Shown here: in pieces, positions 6,323-12,892 of the stretch
How the letters are laid out: each line of letters begins with the position of its first letter
Numbering within the stretch: the first letter of the stretch is position 1
Assembly: GCA_964401045.1 (NCBI GenBank)
Contig: CAYNXB010000071.1
Span: forward strand, 1 to 14,370
Length of the DNA stretch: 14,370 nt
Direction of reading: 5' to 3'
Source: CAYNXB01 sp964401045
GTDB lineage: Bacteria > Pseudomonadota > Alphaproteobacteria > Sphingomonadales > Sphingomonadaceae
Program-made: the position numbers and the translations under genes
Notes under the pieces: model-generated
Seen by the model: only the letters and a program-made list of their open reading frames with translations
Databases searched by the model: none
Told to the model about the DNA's origin: nothing

Positions 6323-7300
6323 TCAGCCCGCAACGGCGCTGGTCGCGGCGTAGAGCGAATCCCGGTAATTGCGTTCGCACTTCGCGAGCACAGGAGCAGC
6401 CTTTATGGGCTTGCGCCCCTCGCCTCGGGCGAACTCGGGCAACCGGAGATCGTCCATCAGCTGGCGCATCTCGCGCGCCTGGGCGGCACGCAACTGGCCG
6501 AGTTGCGGGATCAATTTGAGATCCATGTGTGACAGGCCGAACGGCAGAAGGTCGCGGTAGGCGAGCCGTTCGGTCAGGCCCTGCGCGAGGCGGAAGCCGA
6601 GTTGCCCGGCCATCGTCGCCAGGCTCTGGTCGACGGAAGCGATCAGCCGCTGTTCGCAATTGCGCATGCGGTTCTTCATCACCACCCAGTCGAACGGCAC
6701 GATGCCCATCGCCACGCGCTGATCGCGCAGTTCGGCGACGACTTCGGCGAACGGGCCTGCCTGCTTGAACTTGTGCGAGACCGGATTCATCCGGCCGATC
6801 GGATCGAGATCGGCATGGGAGCAATTGACGGGCGTCACCACCGTATCCGCGAGCGCGATGCCGCGCCGCGCAATCGGTGAATCGTGCCCCGCCAGGTCGA
6901 TCACGACCACGTCCGCGTCGGGCGCCACGCGGTCGATCTCCTGGCACAGGATCGCACCGCTCGCGCGTTCGAGCGCGAAATGCAGCGGCCGGGGCACCGC
7001 CACCTTGAGCGTGCGCGCGGTGGCGTCACGGGCTTCGAGCAGGCGGTGGATCGATTGCTGGCGGCGGTCGCAATCAACCACCAGCACCTTGAGCCCCTGG
7101 TGCGACAGCGCGACAGCGGTGTGGAATGCGAGCGTCGATTTGCCGACGCCGCCCTTCTCGTTGGCGAAAGTAATGACATGGCCGCTGGGGAGCCGCCGCC
7201 CGGCGAGATCGCGCAGAACCACGGACGGATGCTCTTCGCGCACGCGCACGTCGACACCGTCCAACTGGTCGCTAAAGTCTGCCCATGCCGCCAGAGTCAT
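6323..7300 (-). CDS. mipZ: MipZ-like division-plane positioning ATPase (ParA/MinD superfamily)
   Basis: A 325-residue P-loop ATPase. The start is at 7300, where a GGGGGTGG Shine-Dalgarno precedes the ATG; a longer in-frame start at 7333 has no such support. Residues 43-56 (ITFANEKGGVGKST) are the deviant Walker A of the ParA family, 75-83 (VDCDRRQQS) is the Walker A' region with the DRRQQS wording seen in MipZ, and 131-138 (VVVIDLAG) is Walker B. DWVVMKNRMRN (204-214) also matches MipZ. In Caulobacter, MipZ binds ParB at the origins and forms a gradient that blocks FtsZ assembly away from midcell. This protein has about 40 more N-terminal residues than Caulobacter MipZ. No parB is nearby. The 3' end faces the receptor gene; the 5' end is divergent from uvrC. 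An orphan ParA is the alternative call. Confidence 0.87.
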   Translation of the reverse strand: MTLAAWADFSDQLDGVDVRVREEHPSVVLRDLAGRRLPSGHVITFANEKGGVGKSTLAFHTAVALSHQGLKVLVVDCDRRQQSIHRLLEARDATARTLKVAVPRPLHFALERASGAILCQEIDRVAPDADVVVIDLAGHDSPIARRGIALADTVVTPVNCSHADLDPIGRMNPVSHKFKQAGPFAEVVAELRDQRVAMGIVPFDWVVMKNRMRNCEQRLIASVDQSLATMAGQLGFRLAQGLTERLAYRDLLPFGLSHMDLKLIPQLGQLRAAQAREMRQLMDDLRLPEFARGEGRKPIKAAPVLAKCERNYRDSLYAATSAVAG

Positions 7301-7301
7301 C

Positions 7302-7356
7302 TTTCCACCCCCTGTGGAAAACGAATCGCACAAAGCGAGTTGTGCCTGTGGAAAAC
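7302..7356. repeat. Direct repeats and palindromes in the mipZ-uvrC spacer (candidate operator)
   Basis: CCTGTGGAAAAC occurs twice, at 7311-7322 and 7345-7356, a 34-bp period (close to three helical turns). Its complement contains TTTTCCACA, which fits the loose DnaA-box consensus TTWTNCACA. Between the copies GCACAA (7328-7333) and TTGTGC (7340-7345) form a palindrome. TTTCCAC (7302-7308) and GTGGAAA (7314-7320) form another just before the mipZ start, with the mipZ Shine-Dalgarno in the loop. GANTC sites, the CcrM methylation target in alphaproteobacteria, lie at 7323-7327 and over the mipZ start codon (7294-7298). Function is inferred, not shown. Confidence 0.5.
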
Positions 7357-7458
7357 TTTACCGGATTAACCCTTTTCGTCCAAGACAACTCTTGGCCCGG
7401 CGTGGGACACTCCCGAAACGGCGCACCGTCCTTGCCAATCGTTAATCGGCTTAGCCGT

Positions 7459-7487
7459 TTGAGGTAACGCCGCTTTCTCCCTATCTG
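7459..7487 (+). promoter_or_regulatory. Candidate uvrC promoter, possibly giving a leaderless mRNA
   Basis: TTGAGG (7459-7464), a 17-base spacer and TATCTG (7482-7487) form a weak sigma-70-like pair. The expected transcription start is at or within a base or two of the uvrC ATG at 7494, which also lacks a Shine-Dalgarno sequence. Both facts fit a leaderless transcript, but the match is modest. Confidence 0.3.
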
Positions 7488-7493
7488 GCGCGC

Positions 7494-9434
7494 ATGGCCC
7501 GCACCCCCGCAGGACGACCGCCCGATCCCCGCGGCGCCGAACGCTTCAACGAAGAGCGTGCGGCCTACACGGTCGCGTCCGCGCAGCCCGATATCGAAGC
7601 AGGGGTGGCGGCGATCCGCGAGGCGGTGAAGGGCCTCAAGCCGCGCCCCGGAGTCTACCGCATGCTCGATGCGCGCGGGGACGTGCTCTACGTCGGCAAG
7701 GCGCGTGCGCTGAAGAACCGGGTGGCGAACTATGTCCAGGTCGCGGCGCTTTCCGCGCGGCTCCAGCGGATGGTCTCACAGACCCGCAGCATGGAGATCG
7801 TGACTACCAACTCCGAAGCCGAGGCGCTGCTGCTCGAAGCGCAGCTGATCAAGCGCTTCCGCCCGCCGTTCAACGTGTTGCTGCGCGACGACAAGAGCTT
7901 CCCGTTCATCCTGCTGCGCGCCGATCACGCGTTTCCGCGCATCACCAAGCATCGCGGCGCGCGGCGGGCGAAGGGCAACTATTACGGCCCGTTCGCCAGC
8001 GCCGGCAGCGTCAACACCACGATCAATGCGCTGCAGAAGCTGTTCCTGCTGCGGAGCTGTTCTGACGGGTTTTTTGCGCGTCGCGACCGGCCGTGCCTGC
8101 TGTACCAGATCAAGCGCTGCTCGGCGCCGTGCGTGGGGCGCATCGATGAGCAGGACTATGCGTCGCTGGTGCAGGAGGCGAAGGACTTCCTCGGCGGCAA
8201 GTCGGGCGCGGTGCAGGCCAAGATCGAGCGGCAGATGGCGCAAGCGGCCGCGAACCTCGATTTCGAGAGCGCGGCAATGCTGCGTGACCGGCTGCGCGCC
8301 GCGACCTTCATCCAGGGCTCGCAGGCAATCAACGCCCGCGCGCTGGGCGATGCCGACGTGTTCGCGCTCGCCTCGAAGGGCGGGCAGATCGGCATCCAGG
8401 CGTTCTTCGTGCGCGGCGGACAGAACTGGGGCCACCGCGCGTTTTTCCCCACCCACACGACGGGCGTCGAGGATGCCGAGGTCCTCGCGAATGCGCTGAT
8501 GCAGTTCTACGAGGAAGTGCCGCCTCCGAAGCATATCCTGGTCGACCGCGACTTGCCCGAATGTGCGCTGTTGGCCGAGGCGCTGTGCGAAAGCTCGGGC
8601 CACAAGGTGGAGATATCGGTTCCCCAGCGCGGTGAACGGCGGGCGCTGATGCAGCAGGCCCAGCGCAATGCCGAGGAAGCGCTCGACCGGCGCCTCGCCG
8701 AGAGCGGCACCAAGGCGAAGATCCTGCGCGAGCTGGCCGAATTCCTCGAGCTGCCCGAACCGCCGCAACGGATTGAGGTCTACGACAACAGCCACATCCA
8801 GGGCACCAAGGCGGTCGGGGCGATGATCGTCGCCGGGCCCGAGGGGTTCGTTACCAACCAGTACCGCAAGTTCAACATCAAGAGCGCGCAGTCGAACGAC
8901 GACTTCGGGATGATGCGCGAGGTGATGGCACGGCGCTTCGCCCGCGTGCTCGAGGAAGATCCCGACCGTGAGAGCGGCCTATGGCCGGACCTGGTGCTGA
9001 TCGACGGCGGAAAGGGCCAGATGAGCGCCGTCAAGGGGGTCATCGAAGAGCTGGGGATCGAGGACATCGCCCTGATCGCCATTGCCAAGGGACCGCATCA
9101 CGGCCGTGAGGGGCGCGAGGTGTTCCATTTTCCCGACGGCCGCGAGAAGACCTTGCCCCCGAACTCGCCGGTGCTGTTCCACCTGCAGCGACTGCGCGAC
9201 GAAGTGCACCGCTTCGCGATCGGCGCGCACCGGGCCAAGCGCAGCCGCGCGATCAGCGCCAGTCCTCTCGATGAGATTCCGGGTATCGGCCCGGCTCGGA
9301 AGCGCGCGCTGCTGTTGCATTTCGGCACCGCGAGCAAAGTCCGCGCGGCCTCCCTCGAAGACCTGCAGCGCGCACCCGGCGTCAGCGAGATGGTGGCGCA
9401 AGCAGTGTGGGACTTCTACCACCCTTCAGGGTGA
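7494..9434 (+). CDS. uvrC: Excinuclease ABC subunit C
   Basis: A 646-residue nucleotide-excision-repair nuclease that cuts on both sides of the lesion in the UvrB-DNA complex. Domains in order: GIY-YIG nuclease (GVYRM at 53-57, LYVGKARALKNRV at 65-77); a Cys cluster C189, C201, C209, C213 matching the iron-sulfur ligands described for UvrC; a UVR helical UvrB-binding domain (about 243-278); an RNase H-like nuclease with VYDNSHIQG (D431), LIDGGKGQ (D504) and DEVHRFAI (H572); and a C-terminal helix-hairpin-helix pair (IPGIGPARKRALL, APGVSEMVAQAV). GVYRM sits about 34 residues later than in E. coli, so either there is an N-terminal extension or the true start is downstream (a GTG at codon 38 is possible). 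No Shine-Dalgarno supports 7494. It converges with a small membrane-protein gene 13 bp away. Confidence 0.96.
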   Translation: MARTPAGRPPDPRGAERFNEERAAYTVASAQPDIEAGVAAIREAVKGLKPRPGVYRMLDARGDVLYVGKARALKNRVANYVQVAALSARLQRMVSQTRSMEIVTTNSEAEALLLEAQLIKRFRPPFNVLLRDDKSFPFILLRADHAFPRITKHRGARRAKGNYYGPFASAGSVNTTINALQKLFLLRSCSDGFFARRDRPCLLYQIKRCSAPCVGRIDEQDYASLVQEAKDFLGGKSGAVQAKIERQMAQAAANLDFESAAMLRDRLRAATFIQGSQAINARALGDADVFALASKGGQIGIQAFFVRGGQNWGHRAFFPTHTTGVEDAEVLANALMQFYEEVPPPKHILVDRDLPECALLAEALCESSGHKVEISVPQRGERRALMQQAQRNAEEALDRRLAESGTKAKILRELAEFLELPEPPQRIEVYDNSHIQGTKAVGAMIVAGPEGFVTNQYRKFNIKSAQSNDDFGMMREVMARRFARVLEEDPDRESGLWPDLVLIDGGKGQMSAVKGVIEELGIEDIALIAIAKGPHHGREGREVFHFPDGREKTLPPNSPVLFHLQRLRDEVHRFAIGAHRAKRSRAISASPLDEIPGIGPARKRALLLHFGTASKVRAASLEDLQRAPGVSEMVAQAVWDFYHPSG

Positions 9435-9447
9435 TTTGGCGGGGCGA

Positions 9448-9654
9448 TCAGCGGTCGCTCGGCATCATCGTCAGGATCGCCCAGACCATCCCGGTGGCGG
9501 CGACGAACAGCGGCCACGACCAGTAGACCTGGTGGCTCGCGACCGTCATGTGGTGGACATTGAGCCAGCCCGTGTTGGCATGGTTCGTGCCCAATACCAA
9601 CGACACGAGCCAGGTGAGCAGCCCGCCGAGCAGAACCGCCTTGATCAAGGACAT
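9448..9654 (-). CDS. Small two-helix membrane protein of unknown function
   Basis: A 68-residue protein that I do not recognise. The start at 9654 is chosen because AGGGAGG lies about 7 bases upstream; a longer in-frame ATG at 9726 would add a polar 24-residue segment without such a site. It has two predicted membrane helices: residues about 5-22 (KAVLLGGLLTWLVSLVLG) and about 46-63 (SWPLFVAATGMVWAILTM). The short segment between them (23-44) holds four His (H25, H34, H35, H41) and a Trp. The ends are short and polar (MPSDR). Same strand as tesB, 78 bp downstream of its stop, so it may be the tail of that transcript. It is convergent with uvrC. Coding is supported by the ribosome site and the clean hydrophobic pattern. 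Confidence 0.65.
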   Translation of the reverse strand: MSLIKAVLLGGLLTWLVSLVLGTNHANTGWLNVHHMTVASHQVYWSWPLFVAATGMVWAILTMMPSDR

Positions 9655-9732
9655 GGCCGGACCTCCCTTGCGCCGGTTTTTGCGCGGATCGCGGCCGAGG
9701 TCGATATGGGGCGCGCAGTTGTCCACGCTCCG

Positions 9733-10614
9733 TCAGGCCTCGCGCAGCATGCCTTCCTGCGTGACGCTCGCGATCAGCTTGCCCGACCGGTCGAAAATCT
9801 GCCCGCGAGCGAACCCGCGCGATCCGCCCGTCCACGGGCTGTCGGTCGCATAGAGCAGCCATTCATCCGCACGGAACGGCTCGTGGAACCACAGCGCGTG
9901 GTCGAGGCTGGCGAGCTTCAATTGCCCGGTCCAGAAGTTCTTTCCGTGCGGCTGGGTCGCGGTGCCGAGCAACTGCATGTCGCTGGCATAGGCGAGCACC
10001 GCGCGGTGCAGTCGCGGATCGTCGGGCAGCTGCGCGGCGGCGCGGAACCAGGCACAGGCGGTCGCCTCTCGCGGGGCGGTCAGCGCCCACTGCGGTCCGC
10101 CGACCGACCGTGTCTCGATCGGCCATTGCAGCAGCGCGAGATCCCGCGCGCGGCCCGTGAGGTGCGCGGCCAGCCGCAGGCGCAGCGCGTCGTCGAGTTC
10201 TAGCTCCTCGGGTGGAGGGACGTCCGGCATCGCCGGTGCCTGATGGTGCAGGCCGGGCTGCGATCGCTGAAAGCTGGCGGTGAGCGTGAGGATCGGGCGA
10301 CCCTGCTGGCTCGCGATCACACGGCGGTTGGAAAAGCTGCCGCCGTCGAAGTCACGCCGCACTTGCAGCTCGATCGGGTGATCCTCGCTGCCGCCGCGCA
10401 GGAAGTAGGCGTGGAGCGAATGCGCCGCGCGGCCGGGATCGACAGTGCGTTCGGCGGCGGCCAGCGCCTGGCCGATCACCTGCCCGCCGAACACCCGGCC
10501 TACGCCGCCGCGCTTGCGCGTGCCTTCGAAGCGATCTTCACCGAGCTCGGTCACGTCGAGCAACCGCAGCAGCTCGGCGACAAGTTCCTCGGGCGCCAGG
10601 CGATGGTCGACCAT
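9733..10614 (-). CDS. tesB: Acyl-CoA thioesterase II (TesB-type, double hot-dog)
   Basis: A 293-residue cytoplasmic thioesterase that hydrolyses acyl-CoA to free acid and CoA, close in length to E. coli TesB. The N-terminal hot-dog contains GRVFGGQVIGQALAAA (39-54) and HSLHAYFLRGG (65-75), followed by SFSNRRVIASQQG. The C-terminal hot-dog contains LAYASDMQLLGTA (207-219), LDHALWFHEPF (237-247), DEWLLYATDSP and ASVTQEGMLR (282-291). The catalytic set of E. coli TesB (Asp, Thr, Gln) corresponds to D212, S236 and Q286, so the Thr is replaced by Ser. The start is at 10614; in-frame sequence further upstream is unlike TesB and overlaps the next gene. The JmjC-like gene ends 31 bp upstream on the same strand, so co-transcription is likely. 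Confidence 0.93.
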   Translation of the reverse strand: MVDHRLAPEELVAELLRLLDVTELGEDRFEGTRKRGGVGRVFGGQVIGQALAAAERTVDPGRAAHSLHAYFLRGGSEDHPIELQVRRDFDGGSFSNRRVIASQQGRPILTLTASFQRSQPGLHHQAPAMPDVPPPEELELDDALRLRLAAHLTGRARDLALLQWPIETRSVGGPQWALTAPREATACAWFRAAAQLPDDPRLHRAVLAYASDMQLLGTATQPHGKNFWTGQLKLASLDHALWFHEPFRADEWLLYATDSPWTGGSRGFARGQIFDRSGKLIASVTQEGMLREA

Positions 10615-10645
10615 ACCCCGCAAATGCGCGGGCGCGGCGCCTAAA

Positions 10646-11503
10646 TCAACCGGCGTTCGCGACCGTCCCTGCAAGCCCGGTCTTGCGCAGGGCGCGCCAG
10701 GCGAGCGCCTTGCCGCGGTTGCTCGCCGGCCAGCGGCCCGGCGCACTCGGTCGCAGCCCCGCGCGGCGCAGCACCGCGTTGAACGCGCGCGCGTCCGCTT
10801 CCTCGTAGGCCCATTCGCTCCGCCATGTGATCGAGAGCGAAATCGAGGGCTCGGGTCCGTTGCGAACGAAGTGGGGCGCCATCACCGGTACGAACACGCC
10901 GTCGCCGGGGCCGAGCGGAAACTCGGTGCCGCCGTTCTCGAGCGTGTCGCGCCACGGCACCTCGCGCGGGCCGCCGGTGTGATAGCGCTCGTGCAATTCA
11001 TCGGCGACGTAAGCGGTTTCGTTGACCGGGAACTGCGTCATCACTTTGGAGCCGCGCACCTGGAGCAGAATGTTGTGCTCCGGGTCGAAGTGGCACGGGG
11101 TCACGCCGCCGGGCGAGGTGACGAAGATGAACCCGACGCGGTCGAGCATCGGCCCGGTCTTGGCTTCCACCTCAGAGGTGACACCGTCGAGCAGCTCGTT
11201 GAGCAGCGCGGCATAGGCCGGGTCCTGCTGCACGTGGCGGAGCACCGCCCAGCTGCCGCTGGAGCCGATCTGGCGGATGGTTTCGCCAATCGGCAGGCTC
11301 GACTTGCCCGGCTTGCCTTCGATCGCAATCGGCAGGTCGGCGAGGTTGTACTCGACAGAGTCCTCAGGCAGCGCCTCGGCCAGTTCGGCGAGGCGGTCGA
11401 AGGTCATCAGTGGGTGGCTGTCGAGCCGGTGTTGCAGCTTGTGCGGTACTTCGGGGTATGCGGCAGCGAAGCGCGTCTGGCTCTCGGCGGTGAAGATGCT
11501 CAT
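10646..11503 (-). CDS. JmjC/cupin-like Fe(II) 2-oxoglutarate-dependent dioxygenase
   Basis: A 285-residue protein with a JmjC/cupin_8-type double-stranded beta-helix. GGVTPCHFDPEHNILLQVRG (132-151) supplies the HxD pair (H138, D140), and VMAPHFVRNG (207-216) supplies the distal His (H211), the full Fe(II) facial triad. A basic residue after the distal strand (R228 in SITWRSE) could bind 2-oxoglutarate. DGVFVPVMAPH is typical of the second cupin motif. Members of this superfamily hydroxylate protein side chains or small molecules; the substrate here is unknown. The N-terminal 120 residues look helical and the C-terminal 55 are basic. Its ATG overlaps the stop of the GNAT gene by 4 bp (ATGA), so the two are translationally coupled, and tesB follows 31 bp later. 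Confidence 0.8.
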   Translation of the reverse strand: MSIFTAESQTRFAAAYPEVPHKLQHRLDSHPLMTFDRLAELAEALPEDSVEYNLADLPIAIEGKPGKSSLPIGETIRQIGSSGSWAVLRHVQQDPAYAALLNELLDGVTSEVEAKTGPMLDRVGFIFVTSPGGVTPCHFDPEHNILLQVRGSKVMTQFPVNETAYVADELHERYHTGGPREVPWRDTLENGGTEFPLGPGDGVFVPVMAPHFVRNGPEPSISLSITWRSEWAYEEADARAFNAVLRRAGLRPSAPGRWPASNRGKALAWRALRKTGLAGTVANAG

Positions 11504-12705
11504 GCGGTCGGTCCTTGGTCGTCGATTTTCAGTGCGGAAATCCGGCTGCCGCGTCGCCCGCGCGTCTCGGCGGCGGCGATGGCGGTGAAGGCGATGCGGC
11601 GCAGCGGGCCGCCGATGGCGATGCTGAGGCGGCCGATCGCGCGGCGCTCGCGCCAGATGTGGTCGATCATCGGATGGCCGGATGCTGCGCAGCTGTCGCA
11701 CCAGCGCACCTCACCGTCATCGAGCAGCGCGAGGTTTTCGCGCTGGAGCAGTACGCCGGGGGAGAAGCGGGCGTAGCGCTCGTCGAACGCGGTCTTGTAG
11801 GAGAACGCCCCGGGCACGGCGATCAGGTTGGCGAGCATAGCGATCGGCTTGCCGTCGAGGGTGAGCGTGAGCCGCTCGAGCCGCCCCAGCCGCGCGGCTT
11901 CCGCGGCCGTTTCGGCAAATAGCGCGGCGGTGGCACGGTCGGACGCGAGCGCGGAGCCGGCCTTTCCCTTCCAGCCATCGGCTTCCAGCGCGAGGAAATC
12001 CGCGATCCATTGGTCGATGCCAGCGCAATCGCGGCGGCGCTCGAAGGTGAGGTCGCCTTCCTCCGCCAGGCGGTTGTGCTGGCGCCGCAGCTCCTTGCGC
12101 TTCTTTCCGGAGAGCGATGCCTCGTAATATTCTTCCGCGCCGAGGCTTGACTGGAGCAGAGCGCGGTCCTCGCGCATCACCACCGCGCCCTGCCGGTGCT
12201 GGCGGCGCAGTTCGACCGCGAGCGCGGCGTTGAGCGGGCTGTCGAGCGGGATTTCCGCGAGGTGCAGGAACAGTGATCCGCTGGCCTGCGCATCACACCA
12301 GGTGAGCAGCGCCTGCCAGAACGCGGTCTCGCTGCCGCGCGCGACCAGCGGCACGCCGAGGAAGGCGTTGGCATGAATCCAGCCGCGCACGTGGGGCAGG
12401 CGGCGGCCGTAATAGCTCCTCTCGCGCCGCACCGGCATCAAGCCGGCGAGCATGCCGTTACCCTCGACGATCAGCAGCTCGACTTCGCCCGTGGGGTCGA
12501 GCGCGCGCAGCGCGGGGAGCAGCGACCAGCTTTCGAAGAACGGGTTGGGCTCGGCGGCCCGAGCCGCGAGGGCTCCCCAAGCGGCGCGCCATTCGGCCGC
12601 CTCAAGATCCCGCCACGCGAGGGCGCGCGCGGAGAGCGTCGGCGTGCCGGCGGCGGGCCGGGCAGGCGCGGGATAATTTTCCAGATCGAGAGCCGTGGTG
12701 GCCAC
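11500..12705 (-). CDS. GNAT-fold acyltransferase, CelD/BioF2-like (FemAB-related)
   Basis: A 401-residue protein. Residues about 185-345 match the Acetyltransf_6 (CelD/BioF2-like) GNAT domain: LSGKKRKELRRQHNRLAEEG (198-217), LEADGWKGKAGSAL (240-253), LTLDGKPIAMLANL (281-294), then SYKTAFDERYARFSPGVLLQ (302-321). The last segment is the typical YKTAYDExxxxxSPGxLL motif of the family. The N-terminal 180 residues form a second, more divergent GNAT-like half, as in FemAB tandem enzymes (LLIVEGNGMLAGLMPV at 77-92). Family members serve in exopolysaccharide or envelope modification, but the substrate here is unknown. The start is GTG at 12705 with GAGG about 8 bases upstream. The stop overlaps the JmjC-like gene in ATGA fashion. 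It is the first gene of the cluster. Confidence 0.8.
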   Translation of the reverse strand: MATTALDLENYPAPARPAAGTPTLSARALAWRDLEAAEWRAAWGALAARAAEPNPFFESWSLLPALRALDPTGEVELLIVEGNGMLAGLMPVRRERSYYGRRLPHVRGWIHANAFLGVPLVARGSETAFWQALLTWCDAQASGSLFLHLAEIPLDSPLNAALAVELRRQHRQGAVVMREDRALLQSSLGAEEYYEASLSGKKRKELRRQHNRLAEEGDLTFERRRDCAGIDQWIADFLALEADGWKGKAGSALASDRATAALFAETAAEAARLGRLERLTLTLDGKPIAMLANLIAVPGAFSYKTAFDERYARFSPGVLLQRENLALLDDGEVRWCDSCAASGHPMIDHIWRERRAIGRLSIAIGGPLRRIAFTAIAAAETRGRRGSRISALKIDDQGPTA

Positions 12706-12792
12706 TGCGTTAACCTCGCTCGCGGCGGCAAGCGCGCCGTCACGCGAGTCCGTTACCCCGGCATGGCTGTCGAACCGTTAACGCCCGTTCAC

Positions 12793-12821
12793 ACTTTATG
12801 TGCCGTCTCGCGACGGGACAA
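12793..12821 (-). promoter_or_regulatory. Candidate promoter of the GNAT-JmjC-tesB cluster
   Basis: On the minus strand TTGTCC (12821-12816), a 17-base spacer and TAAAGT (12798-12793) form a fair sigma-70-like pair (4/6 each). The spacer contains the palindrome CCGTC-TCGC-GACGG (12803-12816), which could be an operator. The leader would be about 80 bases and contains a GTTAAC and a GAGTC (12746-12750). Confidence 0.35.
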
Positions 12822-12830
12822 CGGCGCGCC

Positions 12831-12869
12831 AAAAGTAAAGCCCCGCCCGGCATTGGCCGGACGGGGCTT
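12831..12869 (-). terminator. Rho-independent terminator of hppA
   Basis: A 14-bp stem (12838-12851 with 12856-12869) closes a 4-base loop. On the minus strand it is followed by a T-rich tract (TTTACTTTT, about 12839-12831). The one imperfect pair (12846/12861) is a G-U wobble only in minus-strand RNA, and the T-tract lies on that side, so it serves hppA, whose stop is 24 bp upstream. Confidence 0.9.
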
Positions 12870-12892
12870 CGGGGTACCGGTTTTGCTTTAGA

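Noticed and set aside
7364..7455. CtrA-type sites (TTAA half-sites in GATTAACC and GTTAATCGG)
   Set aside because: No pair has the TTAA-N7-TTAA spacing; single half-sites are too common to count.
7301..7493. Possible replication origin (DnaA-box-like repeats plus an AT-richer stretch)
   Set aside because: Only two relaxed boxes, no AT-rich unwinding array, and none of the usual origin-adjacent genes. Better explained as a local operator.
9420..9433. Small hairpin CACCCT-TC-AGGGTG at the end of uvrC as a terminator
   Set aside because: The loop is only two bases, the stem overlaps the stop codon and no T-tract follows; probably chance.
9082..10203. 373-codon plus-strand frame running out of uvrC into the tesB region
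   Set aside because: Alternate frame of uvrC continuing antisense to the small membrane protein and tesB; Arg/Ser-rich composition without domains.
10445..11776. 443-codon open frame on the plus strand across tesB and the JmjC-like gene
   Set aside because: It is antisense to two clearly recognised proteins, is rich in Arg/Ala, and has no motif or ribosome site.
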